From contig NZ_REFU01000001.1 in assembly GCF_003688915.1 (NCBI RefSeq), positions 1,116,001 through 1,180,000 on the forward strand: a stretch of 64,000 nucleotides of DNA, read 5' to 3'. The position numbers were made by a program, and so were the translations under genes. The notes under the pieces are model-generated. The model was not told where the DNA came from, searched no databases, and was given only the letters and a program-made list of their open reading frames with translations. Numbering within the stretch: the first letter of the stretch is position 1; every line of letters begins with the position of its first letter. This DNA comes from Rhodococcus sp. SBT000017. Lineage in GTDB: Bacteria > Actinomycetota > Actinomycetes > Mycobacteriales > Mycobacteriaceae. Positions 9,076-17,871 of this stretch are shown one piece after another.

Positions 9076-9378
9076 TCACGCCGCGCAGTCGCGGCACATC
9101 AGTACACCGTTGGCGTCGCTGGCCAGTCGGCTGCGGTGATGGACCAGAAAGCAGCTCGAGCAGGTGAACTCGTCGGCCTGCTTGGGAACCACCCGAACCG
9201 AGAGCTCCTCGCCGGACAGATCTGCACCCGGGAGCTCGAAGGACTCCGCGGTGTCGGATTCGTCAACGTCCACCACAGCGGACTGGGCCTCGTTGCGTCG
9301 GGCCTTCAATTCTTCGAGCGAGTCCTCCGACACATCGTCGGATTCTGTTCTTCTCGGTGCGTCGTAGTCGGTTGCCAT
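9076..9378 (-). CDS. DUF4193 zinc-ribbon-like protein
   Basis: A 100-residue acidic protein with two CxxC pairs near the C-terminus (FTCSSC and MCRDC), consistent with a zinc ribbon. Family DUF4193 is conserved beside dut and sigA in actinobacteria (Rv2699c). The function is not established. The ATG at 9378 gives the conserved start MATDYDAPR, and AGGGG lies about 10 nt upstream. Confidence 0.88.
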   Translation of the reverse strand: MATDYDAPRRTESDDVSEDSLEELKARRNEAQSAVVDVDESDTAESFELPGADLSGEELSVRVVPKQADEFTCSSCFLVHHRSRLASDANGVLMCRDCAA

Positions 9379-9923
9379 TGTCTTCGTACCCCTCATCTTC
9401 GTGCGTGTGTGTGGTGGAAGCTGCCGATGTGGTCGGCTTGTGGCCGTCGGCTGTGAAGAGGGCGCTTGCTCGCTCCCACCGATGTTCGTATCTGTTCAAA
9501 ACCGTTCGTCGTCGCGCGGTGCCCGAAACTACACCGGGTAGTTCCCAGAACTCGCCGGTTGAAACCCGATCGAGACCTCGCTCACCTGATCGATGGTGCA
9601 CCGGCGTCCGATTCTTGAAGCACCGCGGCCGCCAGACAATAGCCGAAGCCGGTCGCAAAGCAGAAACCGAACCGCCGACGAGTCCACAACCTGGGTGCAC
9701 GCCGCATCAACACCGGGATGGGCAGCTTCATTCCGCGCGTCGCAGAACACTTCTCGACGCCGGTTTCGGGCTCCGAATCGGGCGTCGCGCACTGGATCGA
9801 AGGAGTGCCCCGCCGAGTGTGCCGCCCTCGCGCACCCCGGCCATCTACAGTAGGCACCGCGTCGGTGTGAACCGACTCTGCGAACCGGTCTCGGCGACTG
9901 CCGACGGAAAGGCGAAGATCACT
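9379..9923. promoter_or_regulatory. 545-bp divergent intergenic region between DUF4193 and cei
   Basis: This is the only gap above 300 bp. It must hold promoters for both flanking genes. A TACAGT -10 candidate at 9846-9851 would start the cei message about 65 nt before its GTG. Open frames here are short, in all six directions, and resemble no family, so I see no gene. Confidence 0.45.
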
Positions 9924-10604
9924 GTGGTTTCTCTGATCACCGAAGGCCATTCGGTCGACGGTCGAGGTCGTCCGTTCCGTCGACGCCGCGCGTTTCCGAT
10001 CATCGCGGTCTTCGCGGTGCTGGCTCTGCTCGGAGTGCTGGTGTGGGTCAGGGTGTTCACCACCGCAGAGGCCACCTCGGCAACCGCCGAATGCAATGTG
10101 CCCACCACCGCCGCCGCGTCGGACGGAACGCTGCCCGCGCCACTCGGCGAGGAAGTGGACCCCACGACACTGCTCGACGTCGAGCCTGCCGCCCTGTCCG
10201 CATCGAAAGTGCGTGTTTTCAACGCCAACGGTGAGCGCGGACAAGCCGCTCTGGTGGCCGCCCAGCTCAGCGACTACGGTTTCGCCAGCGCACCGGACGT
10301 CCAGGTCGGCAACGATCCGGTATACGTCGATCAGAACATGCAGTGCCAGGGCCAGATTCGGTTCGGCCCGGCCGGCCTGGCCGCAGCGAGTGCGGTGTCG
10401 CTGGTCGCGCCCTGCGCCGAACTGATCCAAGACGCCCGCGCCGACGACTCGGTCGATCTGGCACTCGGTACCTACTTCAGCGAGATCCAGCCCAACGACG
10501 ACGCCGAGGAAGTGCTGCGCACGCTTGCCGGGGCCGCACCCGGTGCCCCGCCTGCGCCGCTCGATGCCGCTCTGCTCTCGGCAGCACGCGAATCGCGCTG
10601 CTGA
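9924..10604 (+). CDS. cei: envelope integrity protein Cei (LytR C-terminal-domain protein)
   Basis: A 226-residue protein with a basic N-terminus (RGRPFRRRRAF), one transmembrane anchor (about residues 22-42) and an extracytoplasmic LytR_C-like domain (VRVFNANGERGQAALVAAQL onward). Its position between DUF4193 and the suhB homologue matches Rv2700, named Cei for its role in cell-envelope integrity and virulence in M. tuberculosis. The start GTG 9924 is preceded by a GGAAAGGCGAAG purine run; an in-frame GTG at 9867 is an alternative. Its 3' end faces suhB with only 15 bp between. Confidence 0.85.
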   Translation: MVSLITEGHSVDGRGRPFRRRRAFPIIAVFAVLALLGVLVWVRVFTTAEATSATAECNVPTTAAASDGTLPAPLGEEVDPTTLLDVEPAALSASKVRVFNANGERGQAALVAAQLSDYGFASAPDVQVGNDPVYVDQNMQCQGQIRFGPAGLAAASAVSLVAPCAELIQDARADDSVDLALGTYFSEIQPNDDAEEVLRTLAGAAPGAPPAPLDAALLSAARESRC

Positions 10605-10619
10605 CGCAGTAGGGCCGCG

Positions 10620-11492
10620 TCAGCCGGGAATCGGATCGAGGGCACCCGCGCTGCGGAGTACGGCCACGAAGGCGTCCGCGATCCCCGGGGCCGTTGCCAC
10701 CGTCACCGCACCCTGCGCACTGGTGCTGTTGGCCGCGGGCAGCCTGATCATTGCGCCCGCCTCGGCCGCGATCAGCGCACCCGCCGCCCAATCCCACGGA
10801 CTGAGTCCGTGCTCGAAGTGGGCGTCCACCACTCCGGACGCGACCATGCACAGATCGAGCGCGGCCGAACCGATCCGGCGGATGTCGCGCACCTGAGGCA
10901 GCAGTTCGGAGATGATCGCGCCCTGCACCGCGCGACGGGAGGATCCGTAGCCGAATCCGGTGGCCAACAACGTCATCGACACATCGGTGACACCGGAACA
11001 GTGCAGCTGCTCCTGGGTACCGTCGGCCCGCTCCACCGTCGCCCCACGTCCCAGAGCGGCCGAGTAGACGAGCGCGCGGGCGACATCGATCACCGCCCCC
11101 GCAACACTGACACCGTCGATCTGGACTGCGACCGACACCGCGTACGCCGGAATTCCGTACATGAAGTTCACGGTTCCGTCGATCGGGTCCAGCACCCATC
11201 GCACACCGTCGAGCGAGTCGTCCTCGCTGCCTTCCTCTTCTCCGAGAATCGCATCCTCGGGCCGCAGCTGCGCCAGCATCTCGCGTAGGACGCGCTCGGT
11301 TTCGGTGTCCACGACGGTCACCGGATCGGTCGGCGTGCTCTTGGAGTGCACCGCGCCGTCACCCTCGCTCGAATCGCCGCCGAAGACCTCGGGGCGACGC
11401 CGTCTGACATGCTCGGCGGCTCGCGTCGCGACCCGTACGGCGACCTCGCGCAGCACGTCCACCTCACGCGTGTTCGATCCCTCTGCTGCCAC
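10620..11492 (-). CDS. suhB: inositol-1-monophosphatase family protein
   Basis: Magnesium-dependent, lithium-sensitive-type phosphatase of the inositol monophosphatase family. It probably releases free myo-inositol for phosphatidylinositol and mycothiol synthesis. The metal-site motifs are GEEEG, WVLDPIDGTVNF and SPWDWAAG. It corresponds to Rv2701c. The start is uncertain. GTG 11492 gives 290 residues, like the M. tuberculosis protein as I recall it, and has GGAAG five nt upstream; in-frame GTG codons at 11552 and 11570 would add a polar leader of 20-26 residues. Confidence 0.88.
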   Translation of the reverse strand: MAAEGSNTREVDVLREVAVRVATRAAEHVRRRRPEVFGGDSSEGDGAVHSKSTPTDPVTVVDTETERVLREMLAQLRPEDAILGEEEGSEDDSLDGVRWVLDPIDGTVNFMYGIPAYAVSVAVQIDGVSVAGAVIDVARALVYSAALGRGATVERADGTQEQLHCSGVTDVSMTLLATGFGYGSSRRAVQGAIISELLPQVRDIRRIGSAALDLCMVASGVVDAHFEHGLSPWDWAAGALIAAEAGAMIRLPAANSTSAQGAVTVATAPGIADAFVAVLRSAGALDPIPG

Positions 11493-11694
11493 CTGCTCTT
11501 CCGGCAATTGCGTACTGGCGGTGTCGGTCTGCGATTGGTCTGGTTTCGGCACGCGTACATCGCAACACACACCGACGTCCGAGCACCACCGCAGCGACCG
11601 CCGGTGACGTCACCGTCCCGCGAACGCCGAAACGCACTATTGTTCGGAGGCGACGGCATCACACGGATTCGATCACGCCAGGAGCGGCATCCAC

Positions 11695-12516
11695 ATGACA
11701 CAGGCAGGTTCGGACAACACCACCGCTGCGGCAGCGCGCCACGGATTCGGCGTCGATGTGGGCGGCAGCGGCATCAAGGGCGGAATCGTGGACCTGAGCA
11801 CCGGAGAGCTCGTCGGCGACCGCTACAAGATCGAGACGCCGCAACCGTCGACCCCCGATGCCGTCGCGCGCACCGTCGCCGAGATCGTCGCGCACTTCGA
11901 GTGGACCGGTCCGGTGGGCGTCACACTGCCTGCCGTGGTGACCGACGGTGTCGCTCGCTCGGCCGCCAACATCGACAAGTCCTGGATCGACACCGACGCC
12001 CGCGCGCTGTTCGCGAAGGCCATCGGCACCGAGAACGTCACCGTACTCAACGACGCTGATGCGGCCGGGGTGGCCGAGGACAAGTACGGCGGCGGCAAGG
12101 GCAAGGACGGCGTCGTCGTGCTGTTGACGTTCGGCACAGGGATAGGTTCGGCCGTGCTGCACAACGGAGTTCTGCTTCCCAATACCGAATTCGGTCACAT
12201 GGAGGTCGACGGCAAGGAAGCCGAGCACCGCGCGGCGTCGTCGGTGAAGGAGAATGAGGGGCTGTCCTACAAGGAGTGGGCCAAGGAGGTCTCGAAGGTT
12301 CTCGAGACGTTCGAGGCACTGCTGTGGCCGGATCTTTTCATCGCCGGCGGCGGAATCAGCCGCAAGAGCGAGAAGTGGATTCCACACCTGACCAATCGCA
12401 CGCCCGTGGTTCCGGCAACCCTGCTGAACACTGCCGGGATCGTCGGCGCCGCACTCGCGGCGGACTCCGCCGTACCGTCCGCCGAGACCGGTACGTCCGC
12501 GGGATCGCTGGACTGA
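11695..12516 (+). CDS. ppgK: polyphosphate glucokinase
   Basis: A 273-residue ROK-family kinase that phosphorylates glucose using inorganic polyphosphate or ATP. Visible features are the phosphate-binding motif DVGGSGIKGGIVD (residues 21-33), the catalytic-Asp motif NDADAAG and the LLTFGTGIGSA adenosine/phosphate loop. The product matches Rv2702 in size and context. A TATTGT -10 candidate lies about 50 nt upstream and GGAG lies 10 nt before ATG. It is transcribed towards sigA, 159 bp away, and divergent from suhB. Confidence 0.93.
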   Translation: MTQAGSDNTTAAAARHGFGVDVGGSGIKGGIVDLSTGELVGDRYKIETPQPSTPDAVARTVAEIVAHFEWTGPVGVTLPAVVTDGVARSAANIDKSWIDTDARALFAKAIGTENVTVLNDADAAGVAEDKYGGGKGKDGVVVLLTFGTGIGSAVLHNGVLLPNTEFGHMEVDGKEAEHRAASSVKENEGLSYKEWAKEVSKVLETFEALLWPDLFIAGGGISRKSEKWIPHLTNRTPVVPATLLNTAGIVGAALAADSAVPSAETGTSAGSLD

Positions 12517-12573
12517 CACGCGGGTTGCCACCTGCGTAGGGCGAGGGTCGGTAACAAACTCCTGAGAGGTCGT

Positions 12574-12579
12574 TACAAT
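12574..12579 (+). promoter_or_regulatory. candidate -10 box of the sigA promoter
   Basis: TACAAT at 12574-12579, with GTAACA about 17 nt upstream as a poor -35. A transcript from here would have a 5' UTR of about 90 nt before the sigA GTG. No experimental support is visible. Confidence 0.5.
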
Positions 12580-12675
12580 GGTGTGTGCCGGTACGCAGCC
12601 GGCCGAATCCGAAGACCTCTCCGCCGGAAACAACTCTGGCGTGACGCCGCACGACTTCGTCACGAAAGGGCGTAC

Positions 12676-14007
12676 GTGGCAGCCACCGATATCCGTCAGA
12701 CCGTAGATTCCGAAACCGAGTCTGCGACACCTGCACCTGCTGTCAAGGCACCCGCCGCGAAGGCACCGGCAAAGAAGGCACCCGCCAAGCGCGCCGCAGC
12801 CAAGAAGGCACCGGCGAAGAAGGCCGCAGCAAAGAAGACAGCAGCAACACCGGCGTCCGGGGACGATGCCGACGAGAGCACTCCGGGGATCGAAGACATC
12901 GACATCTCCGAGGGCGACCTCGCCGCAGCCGCCAACGATGTCGTCGAGGTGGTCGCTGCCGGTGACGACACCGAGGAAGACGCCACCGCCGAGCCGACTG
13001 CCGAGGACAAGGCGTCCGGTGACTTCGTCTGGGACGAAGAGGAATCCGAGGCGCTGCGCCAGGCCCGCAAGGATGCCGAGCTCACCGCGTCCGCCGACTC
13101 CGTCCGTGCCTACCTCAAGCAGATCGGCAAGGTCGCACTCCTCAACGCAGAGGAGGAGGTCGAACTGGCCAAGCGCATCGAGGCCGGCCTGTTCGCGGTC
13201 GAGAAGATGCGCGAGTCCGCGGAGAAGGGCGAGAAGCTTCCCGTTGCGCAACGTCGCGACATGACGTGGATCTGCCGTGACGGCAACCGCGCCAAGAATC
13301 ACCTCCTCGAGGCGAACCTTCGACTCGTCGTCTCCCTCGCCAAGCGCTACACCGGCCGTGGCATGGCGTTCCTGGACCTCATCCAAGAAGGCAACCTCGG
13401 TCTGATTCGCGCGGTCGAGAAGTTCGACTACACGAAGGGCTACAAATTCTCGACGTACGCCACGTGGTGGATCCGACAGGCGATCACCAGGGCCATGGCC
13501 GACCAGGCCCGCACCATCCGTATTCCGGTGCACATGGTCGAGGTCATCAACAAGCTCGGCCGCATCCAACGCGAGCTGCTCCAGGATCTGGGTCGCGAAC
13601 CCACTCCCGAAGAGCTCGCGAAGGAAATGGACATCACGCCGGAGAAGGTGCTGGAGATCCAGCAGTACGCGCGTGAGCCGATCTCGCTCGACCAGACCAT
13701 CGGTGACGAGGGCGACAGCCAGCTCGGTGACTTCATCGAGGACTCCGAGGCGGTCGTCGCCGTGGACGCCGTGTCGTTCACGCTGCTCCAGGATCAGCTG
13801 CAGTCGGTTCTCGAGACGCTGTCCGAGCGCGAGGCGGGCGTGGTTCGTCTGCGGTTCGGCCTCACCGACGGTCAGCCCCGCACCCTCGACGAGATCGGTC
13901 AGGTCTACGGTGTCACGCGCGAGCGGATCCGTCAGATCGAGTCCAAGACCATGTCCAAGCTGCGTCACCCGTCGCGTTCTCAGGTGCTGCGCGACTACCT
14001 GGACTGA
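12676..14007 (+). CDS. sigA: primary RNA polymerase sigma factor SigA
   Basis: The group 1 sigma-70 factor that directs housekeeping transcription. The 443-residue product has a Lys/Ala/Pro-rich N-terminus (repeats such as [11 protein letters not shown]), an acidic stretch, region 1.2 ([15 protein letters not shown]), region 2 with the core-binding and -10 recognition block ([19 protein letters not shown], then [12 protein letters not shown]), region 3 and region 4 with the helix-turn-helix ([19 protein letters not shown]) and C-terminal DYLD. The GTG at 12676 has GAAAGGG five nt upstream; the longer open frame into the 5' UTR encodes nothing conserved. It is followed by a strong terminator. 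Confidence 0.97.
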   Translation: MAATDIRQTVDSETESATPAPAVKAPAAKAPAKKAPAKRAAAKKAPAKKAAAKKTAATPASGDDADESTPGIEDIDISEGDLAAAANDVVEVVAAGDDTEEDATAEPTAEDKASGDFVWDEEESEALRQARKDAELTASADSVRAYLKQIGKVALLNAEEEVELAKRIEAGLFAVEKMRESAEKGEKLPVAQRRDMTWICRDGNRAKNHLLEANLRLVVSLAKRYTGRGMAFLDLIQEGNLGLIRAVEKFDYTKGYKFSTYATWWIRQAITRAMADQARTIRIPVHMVEVINKLGRIQRELLQDLGREPTPEELAKEMDITPEKVLEIQQYAREPISLDQTIGDEGDSQLGDFIEDSEAVVAVDAVSFTLLQDQLQSVLETLSEREAGVVRLRFGLTDGQPRTLDEIGQVYGVTRERIRQIESKTMSKLRHPSRSQVLRDYLD

Positions 14008-14025
14008 TTCGTTCGCTCCACCTCG

Positions 14026-14064
14026 AACAACGACCGCCGATCACTGTGATCGGCGGTCGTTGTT
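14026..14064 (+). terminator. sigA transcription terminator
   Basis: Perfect 18-bp inverted repeat (arms 14026-14043 and 14047-14064) with a 3-nt loop, starting 19 nt after the sigA stop codon. It ends in GTTGTT rather than a T-run. It could also stop transcription from the convergent DUF952 gene. Confidence 0.85.
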
Positions 14065-14083
14065 CTCTGCTGCGTGGATGCCG

Positions 14084-14443
14084 TCACACCTGCGGCACCC
14101 CGAACGTTCCGTCCGGCCCCGGCCGATAGTCGAGCACAGCCGTGACGGCCGCGATCGGCAGCGGTCCGTACAGGTGCGGGAAGCGCATGGACTCCGGATC
14201 GGTCGGCACCCCCGGTTCCCATCGAACGGGTGCCGTCAGACGAGCCGGATCCACGCGCAGCAGAACCAGATCCGTGCGGCCGGAAAAGAGCCGATTCGCC
14301 GGCAAGTGCACTTGCTCGGGTGTGGACAGGTGCACGAAACCCACGGTTTCGTACGAGTCCGGGGTGTAGTCGGCCCGACCACGCATCGCGAGCCACTCCC
14401 CTGCCGTACAGATGTGAACGAGGTCGTCCTGCTTGCTGGTCAC
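14084..14443 (-). CDS. DUF952 family protein
   Basis: A 119-residue soluble protein of the DUF952 family (glutathione S-transferase-like annotation in some databases, function unproven). Conserved blocks are GFVHLSTPEQV and FPHLYGPLPI. The GTG at 14443 is chosen because the core (LVHICTAGEW) begins within ten residues. It lies 28 bp downstream of the EamA exporter gene on the same strand, so they are probably co-transcribed. Confidence 0.82.
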   Translation of the reverse strand: MTSKQDDLVHICTAGEWLAMRGRADYTPDSYETVGFVHLSTPEQVHLPANRLFSGRTDLVLLRVDPARLTAPVRWEPGVPTDPESMRFPHLYGPLPIAAVTAVLDYRPGPDGTFGVPQV

Positions 14444-14471
14444 AGTTCCATTCTGCAGTGTCGAGTGCGCG

Positions 14472-15401
14472 TCAGGGCGGCGGAATGTCGGCAACGCCCC
14501 GATCTCTGCGGGCAGGAAGCCCACCGACCACGACGGCCACGATGACGGCGACGATTCCGAGAGCCTCCAGAGTCGTCGGAATCTGAGTCAGCACCACGGC
14601 ACCGACCACCGTCGCCGTCGCCGGGAGCAGAGCCAGCAACAACGCGAAGCGGGCCCGGCCGACTCGCACCAGGACGTACTGATCGAGAACGTAGGGAACC
14701 ACACTCGACAACAGCCCGACGCCCAATCCGAGAACCCAGATCCGCCAGTCTCCCAATGCATTCGAGTGCGCGACCGCGAACGGTCCGAACAGTGGGACGG
14801 CAAGGAGTACGGACGCGATTCCGAACCCGGCAGCCATGTCGTCGAGCCCCTGGCCTGCGTCGGCAACCGACTTGCCCAGCACGATGTAGGCAGCCCACAG
14901 GGCCGCCGAGCCCAGCGCGAACGCGATCCCGACCAACCCCACCTCGCCGCCCTCGAACTGCGCCGAAGCGATGGCTCCGACGCCGGCCACCACCAGGAGC
15001 AGCGCGCAGACGTCGGCAGGCTTTCTGGACCCGGCAGCAGCGACCGCGATCGGCCCGAGAAACTCGATGGCCACCGCCGCGCCGAGCGGCAGCCTGGCGA
15101 TCGCCTCGTAGAACATCGCGTTCATGCCGATCGTCGCACCGCCGAACGCGGCGGCCGTGGTCGCCCGACGCACGGTCCATCCGCCGCTGCTGCCGACCCG
15201 GTGCCGCCATGGCCGCCGCCAGAGCACCAACACCAGCGCCGCACCGAACCCGCGCAGCCACGCCACCGCGGCCGGATCGACGGTGTCGAACAAGAACACA
15301 CCGATCGCCGCACCGACGTACATGCACAGCGCGCCGATCACGAACAGTGACGGAATACCCAGCTTCGATGCGCCGGAGAGCGAGGTAGAAGTCGAAGCCA
15401 C
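14472..15401 (-). CDS. EamA-family exporter (RhtA-like)
   Basis: A membrane protein of about 309 residues with ten predicted hydrophobic segments in two EamA halves, similar to the threonine/homoserine exporter RhtA (hallmark GPIAVAAAGSRKPAD and a second-half VLDQYVLVRVGRARFALLLAL). It probably exports amino acids or other small metabolites; the substrate is not readable. The start at GTG 15401 is supported by a TAGGGT box exactly 7 nt upstream, predicting a leaderless mRNA. A GTG at 15437 would add 12 residues. Confidence 0.85.
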   Translation of the reverse strand: MASTSTSLSGASKLGIPSLFVIGALCMYVGAAIGVFLFDTVDPAAVAWLRGFGAALVLVLWRRPWRHRVGSSGGWTVRRATTAAAFGGATIGMNAMFYEAIARLPLGAAVAIEFLGPIAVAAAGSRKPADVCALLLVVAGVGAIASAQFEGGEVGLVGIAFALGSAALWAAYIVLGKSVADAGQGLDDMAAGFGIASVLLAVPLFGPFAVAHSNALGDWRIWVLGLGVGLLSSVVPYVLDQYVLVRVGRARFALLLALLPATATVVGAVVLTQIPTTLEALGIVAVIVAVVVGGLPARRDRGVADIPPP

Positions 15402-15634
15402 ATCGGCGACCCTACTGCCGCGACTCGCACCGAACACGATCAGCTCTCAGCGAACACTGTCGACGACGTTCCTGCTCGTGAGCCATGTTTCGTGTTAGTG
15501 ACAACACAAAGAAACGCGCTCGGGAACAACGCATGACCGCCATACGTCTGACAGAGTGAACGGACCGCGCCATACCGACGCGGCGGACCGGCCCCAGGCG
15601 AACGGGACAACCCGCAAGCCAGTACGGAGGAGTC

Positions 15635-15829
15635 ATGCCCGGAACATTGACCAGCCCACAATTGACAGCAGCGGACCGGTGCGACCGGTGCGGTGCAGGG
15701 GCTCGCGCGCGTGTCGTGCTCTCGACCGGTGGAGAACTTCTCTTCTGCGGTCACCACGCCACCGAGCACGAAGCCCGTTTGCGTGAAGTGAACGCAACGG
15801 TGATGACCGAATCGGACTCCACGGTGTAA
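15635..15829 (+). CDS. small DUF7455-type zinc-binding protein
   Basis: A 64-residue protein conserved in actinobacteria, with CDRCGAGARA and FCGHH suggesting one zinc site. No function is known. A canonical GGAGGAG precedes the ATG. A T-tailed terminator follows 57 bp after the stop. Confidence 0.8.
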   Translation: MPGTLTSPQLTAADRCDRCGAGARARVVLSTGGELLFCGHHATEHEARLREVNATVMTESDSTV

Positions 15830-15885
15830 CCCACCTTTTGCGTCGGGGGAAACAGGTTCGCCACGATCGACGAACACAACGAAGA

Positions 15886-15917
15886 AGACGGACGGTCACC
15901 AGACCGTCCGTCTTTTT
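15886..15917 (+). terminator. rho-independent terminator
   Basis: Twelve-bp perfect stem (AGACGGACGGTC, 15886-15897, pairing with 15902-15913), 4-nt loop and a T-tract. It ends the small zinc-protein transcript and lies just before the stop of the convergent helicase gene. Confidence 0.9.
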
Positions 15918-15941
15918 CGTGCCCTGATCTGCCAGGGATCT

Positions 15942-17693
15942 CTACATCTTGCGCAACTGCGCGATTCGCTCGCCCAACTGATCGGCCGACGCCATCGCCG
16001 TCGGCGGGCCACCGCAGATACGTCGCAGATCGCCGTGAATCACTCCGTGCGGCTTCCCGGTGCGGTGGTGGTACACCGCAACCAAACTGTTCAGTTCACG
16101 CCGTAGACCGGCCAACTGGCCCGCACTGGTGGCCCTGTCGTTGACGACTGCGGGTGCCGGAACCGCCGGCCCGGCAGCCGGCTTGTCGATCTGTTCCTGC
16201 TGGCGTTGGCGCAGCAGGTCGCGCATCTGCGTCGCGTCGAGCAGACCGGGCAGACCGAGATAGTCCGCTTCCTCGTCGCTACCCGAGAACGTCGCGGTTC
16301 CGAACGAGGAACCGTCGTAGATCACCTGGTCCAGTTCCGCATCCGCACCAAGCGAGGTGTACGCCTTCTCTTCCTCGCCCAGTTCGTCCTTCTGCTTGTT
16401 GGCATCGGCCAGCAACTCGTCGTCGAAGCCGTCCTTCTCGCGGTGCGGCTTGCCGAGGATGTGATCGCGTTGCGCCTCGAGCTGCGACGCGAGATCGAGC
16501 AGCACCGGTACCGACGGCAGGAAGACGCTCGCCGTCTCACCCTTGCGCCGAGACCGCACGAAGCGGCCGATCGCCTGCGCGAAGTACAGCGGGGTCGACG
16601 CGCTCGTCGCGTAGACACCGACGGCCAGCCGTGGAACGTCGACGCCCTCGGACACCATGCGGACGGCAACCATCCACCGCTGGTCGCTCTTACCGAACTC
16701 GGCGATACGAGCCGAGGACGTGGGGTCGTCCGAGAGCACGATCGCCGGTGTCTCCCCCGTGATCACTTCGATCAGCTTCGCGTAGGCCCGCGCCACCGTC
16801 TGATCGGTTGCGATCACCAGACCGCCGGCATCGGGCATGCCGCCTGCGCGCAGTTGTGCGAGCCGCGTGTTCGCAGCCAACAGCACCGCAGGCATCCAGT
16901 CGCCCTGCGGATCCAGTGCGGTGCGCCATGCCCTCGCGGTCTGTTCGGCATTGAGCGGCTCACCCAGGCGCGCGGTGTATTCCTCGCCGGCGCTGTCCCG
17001 CCAGCGCGCTTCACCGGAGTACGCGAGGAACACGACCGGACGGACCACGCCGTCCGCAAGAGCATCGGAGTAGCCGTACGCGTGATCGGCCTTGGACCGC
17101 ATCAACCCGTCCTGATCCGGTTCGTAGTTGACGAACGGAATCGGACTGTCGTCGCTGCGGAACGGCGTACCGGTCAGTGCGAGACGTCGGGTGGCGTCTC
17201 CGAACGCCTCGCGAATTCCCTCACCCCAGCTCTTGGCGTCGCCGCCGTGGTGAATCTCGTCGAGAATCACGAGGGTCTTGCGTGATTCGGTGCGCACTCG
17301 ATGCTTGAACGGGTGCGAGGCGATCTGCGCATACGTCACGACCACGCCGTGGTAGTCGCTCGAGGTCTGACCGGTCGAGTTCGAGAAGCGCGAGTCCAAT
17401 GCGATGCCGACCCTGGCGGCCGACTCCGCCCACTGGTGCTTGAGGTGTTCGGTGGGCGCAACGACGGTGACCTGATCGACGGTCCGATGCGCGAGCAGTT
17501 CTGCGGCCACCCGGAGGGCGAAGGTCGTCTTGCCTGCGCCGGGCGTCGCGACCGCGAGGAAGTCCTTGGGCGAGGCGACGAGATACTTCGTCAGCGCCCG
17601 TCGCTGCCACGCGCGCAGCGGTGCTCCCCCACTCGCGGGAGCGGCAGTCTGCTCGGTGGATGGTGGTGTGGGATCGAACATGTCAGCGCTCAC
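15942..17693 (-). CDS. superfamily 2 DEAD/DEAH-type helicase
   Basis: A 583-residue SF2 ATPase. Walker A is ATPGAGKTT (residues 49-57), motif II is LDEIHHGG, motif III is LTGTPFR and motif VI is QAIGRFVRSRRKG. The order resembles UvsW/XPB-like DNA or RNA translocases. The last 200 residues contain a charged coiled-coil-like part (NKQKDELGEEEKAY) and a conserved tail with a histidine-rich HHRTGKPHGVIHGDL. It is present across actinobacteria without a defined role. The start is GTG 17693, with ATG 17681 as alternative. It appears monocistronic. Confidence 0.85.
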   Translation of the reverse strand: MSADMFDPTPPSTEQTAAPASGGAPLRAWQRRALTKYLVASPKDFLAVATPGAGKTTFALRVAAELLAHRTVDQVTVVAPTEHLKHQWAESAARVGIALDSRFSNSTGQTSSDYHGVVVTYAQIASHPFKHRVRTESRKTLVILDEIHHGGDAKSWGEGIREAFGDATRRLALTGTPFRSDDSPIPFVNYEPDQDGLMRSKADHAYGYSDALADGVVRPVVFLAYSGEARWRDSAGEEYTARLGEPLNAEQTARAWRTALDPQGDWMPAVLLAANTRLAQLRAGGMPDAGGLVIATDQTVARAYAKLIEVITGETPAIVLSDDPTSSARIAEFGKSDQRWMVAVRMVSEGVDVPRLAVGVYATSASTPLYFAQAIGRFVRSRRKGETASVFLPSVPVLLDLASQLEAQRDHILGKPHREKDGFDDELLADANKQKDELGEEEKAYTSLGADAELDQVIYDGSSFGTATFSGSDEEADYLGLPGLLDATQMRDLLRQRQQEQIDKPAAGPAVPAPAVVNDRATSAGQLAGLRRELNSLVAVYHHRTGKPHGVIHGDLRRICGGPPTAMASADQLGERIAQLRKM

Positions 17694-17871
17694 TGGCCGC
17701 CGGTTCCTGGCATCGATGTAAATTCCTCGCGCTCTCGGTAGCCCTGCAGTGTCCGCCGAGGAGCCTATCGCTCCGCACCGACCGATCCCGCATCGCTGGG
17801 GTGAGTCGGATGCGACACGGCGAGTCGGCTGTTAGGCGAAGTCGCCTTTCGTCAGGAATGCTGGAGGAACC

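Noticed and set aside
11659..13968. 769-codon open frame antisense to ppgK and sigA
   Set aside because: It is a high-GC shadow frame opposite two certain genes, with no recognisable domain and composition typical of antisense frames.
16206..17285. 359-codon plus-strand frame opposite the helicase
   Set aside because: No domain, and the minus strand carries complete helicase motifs.
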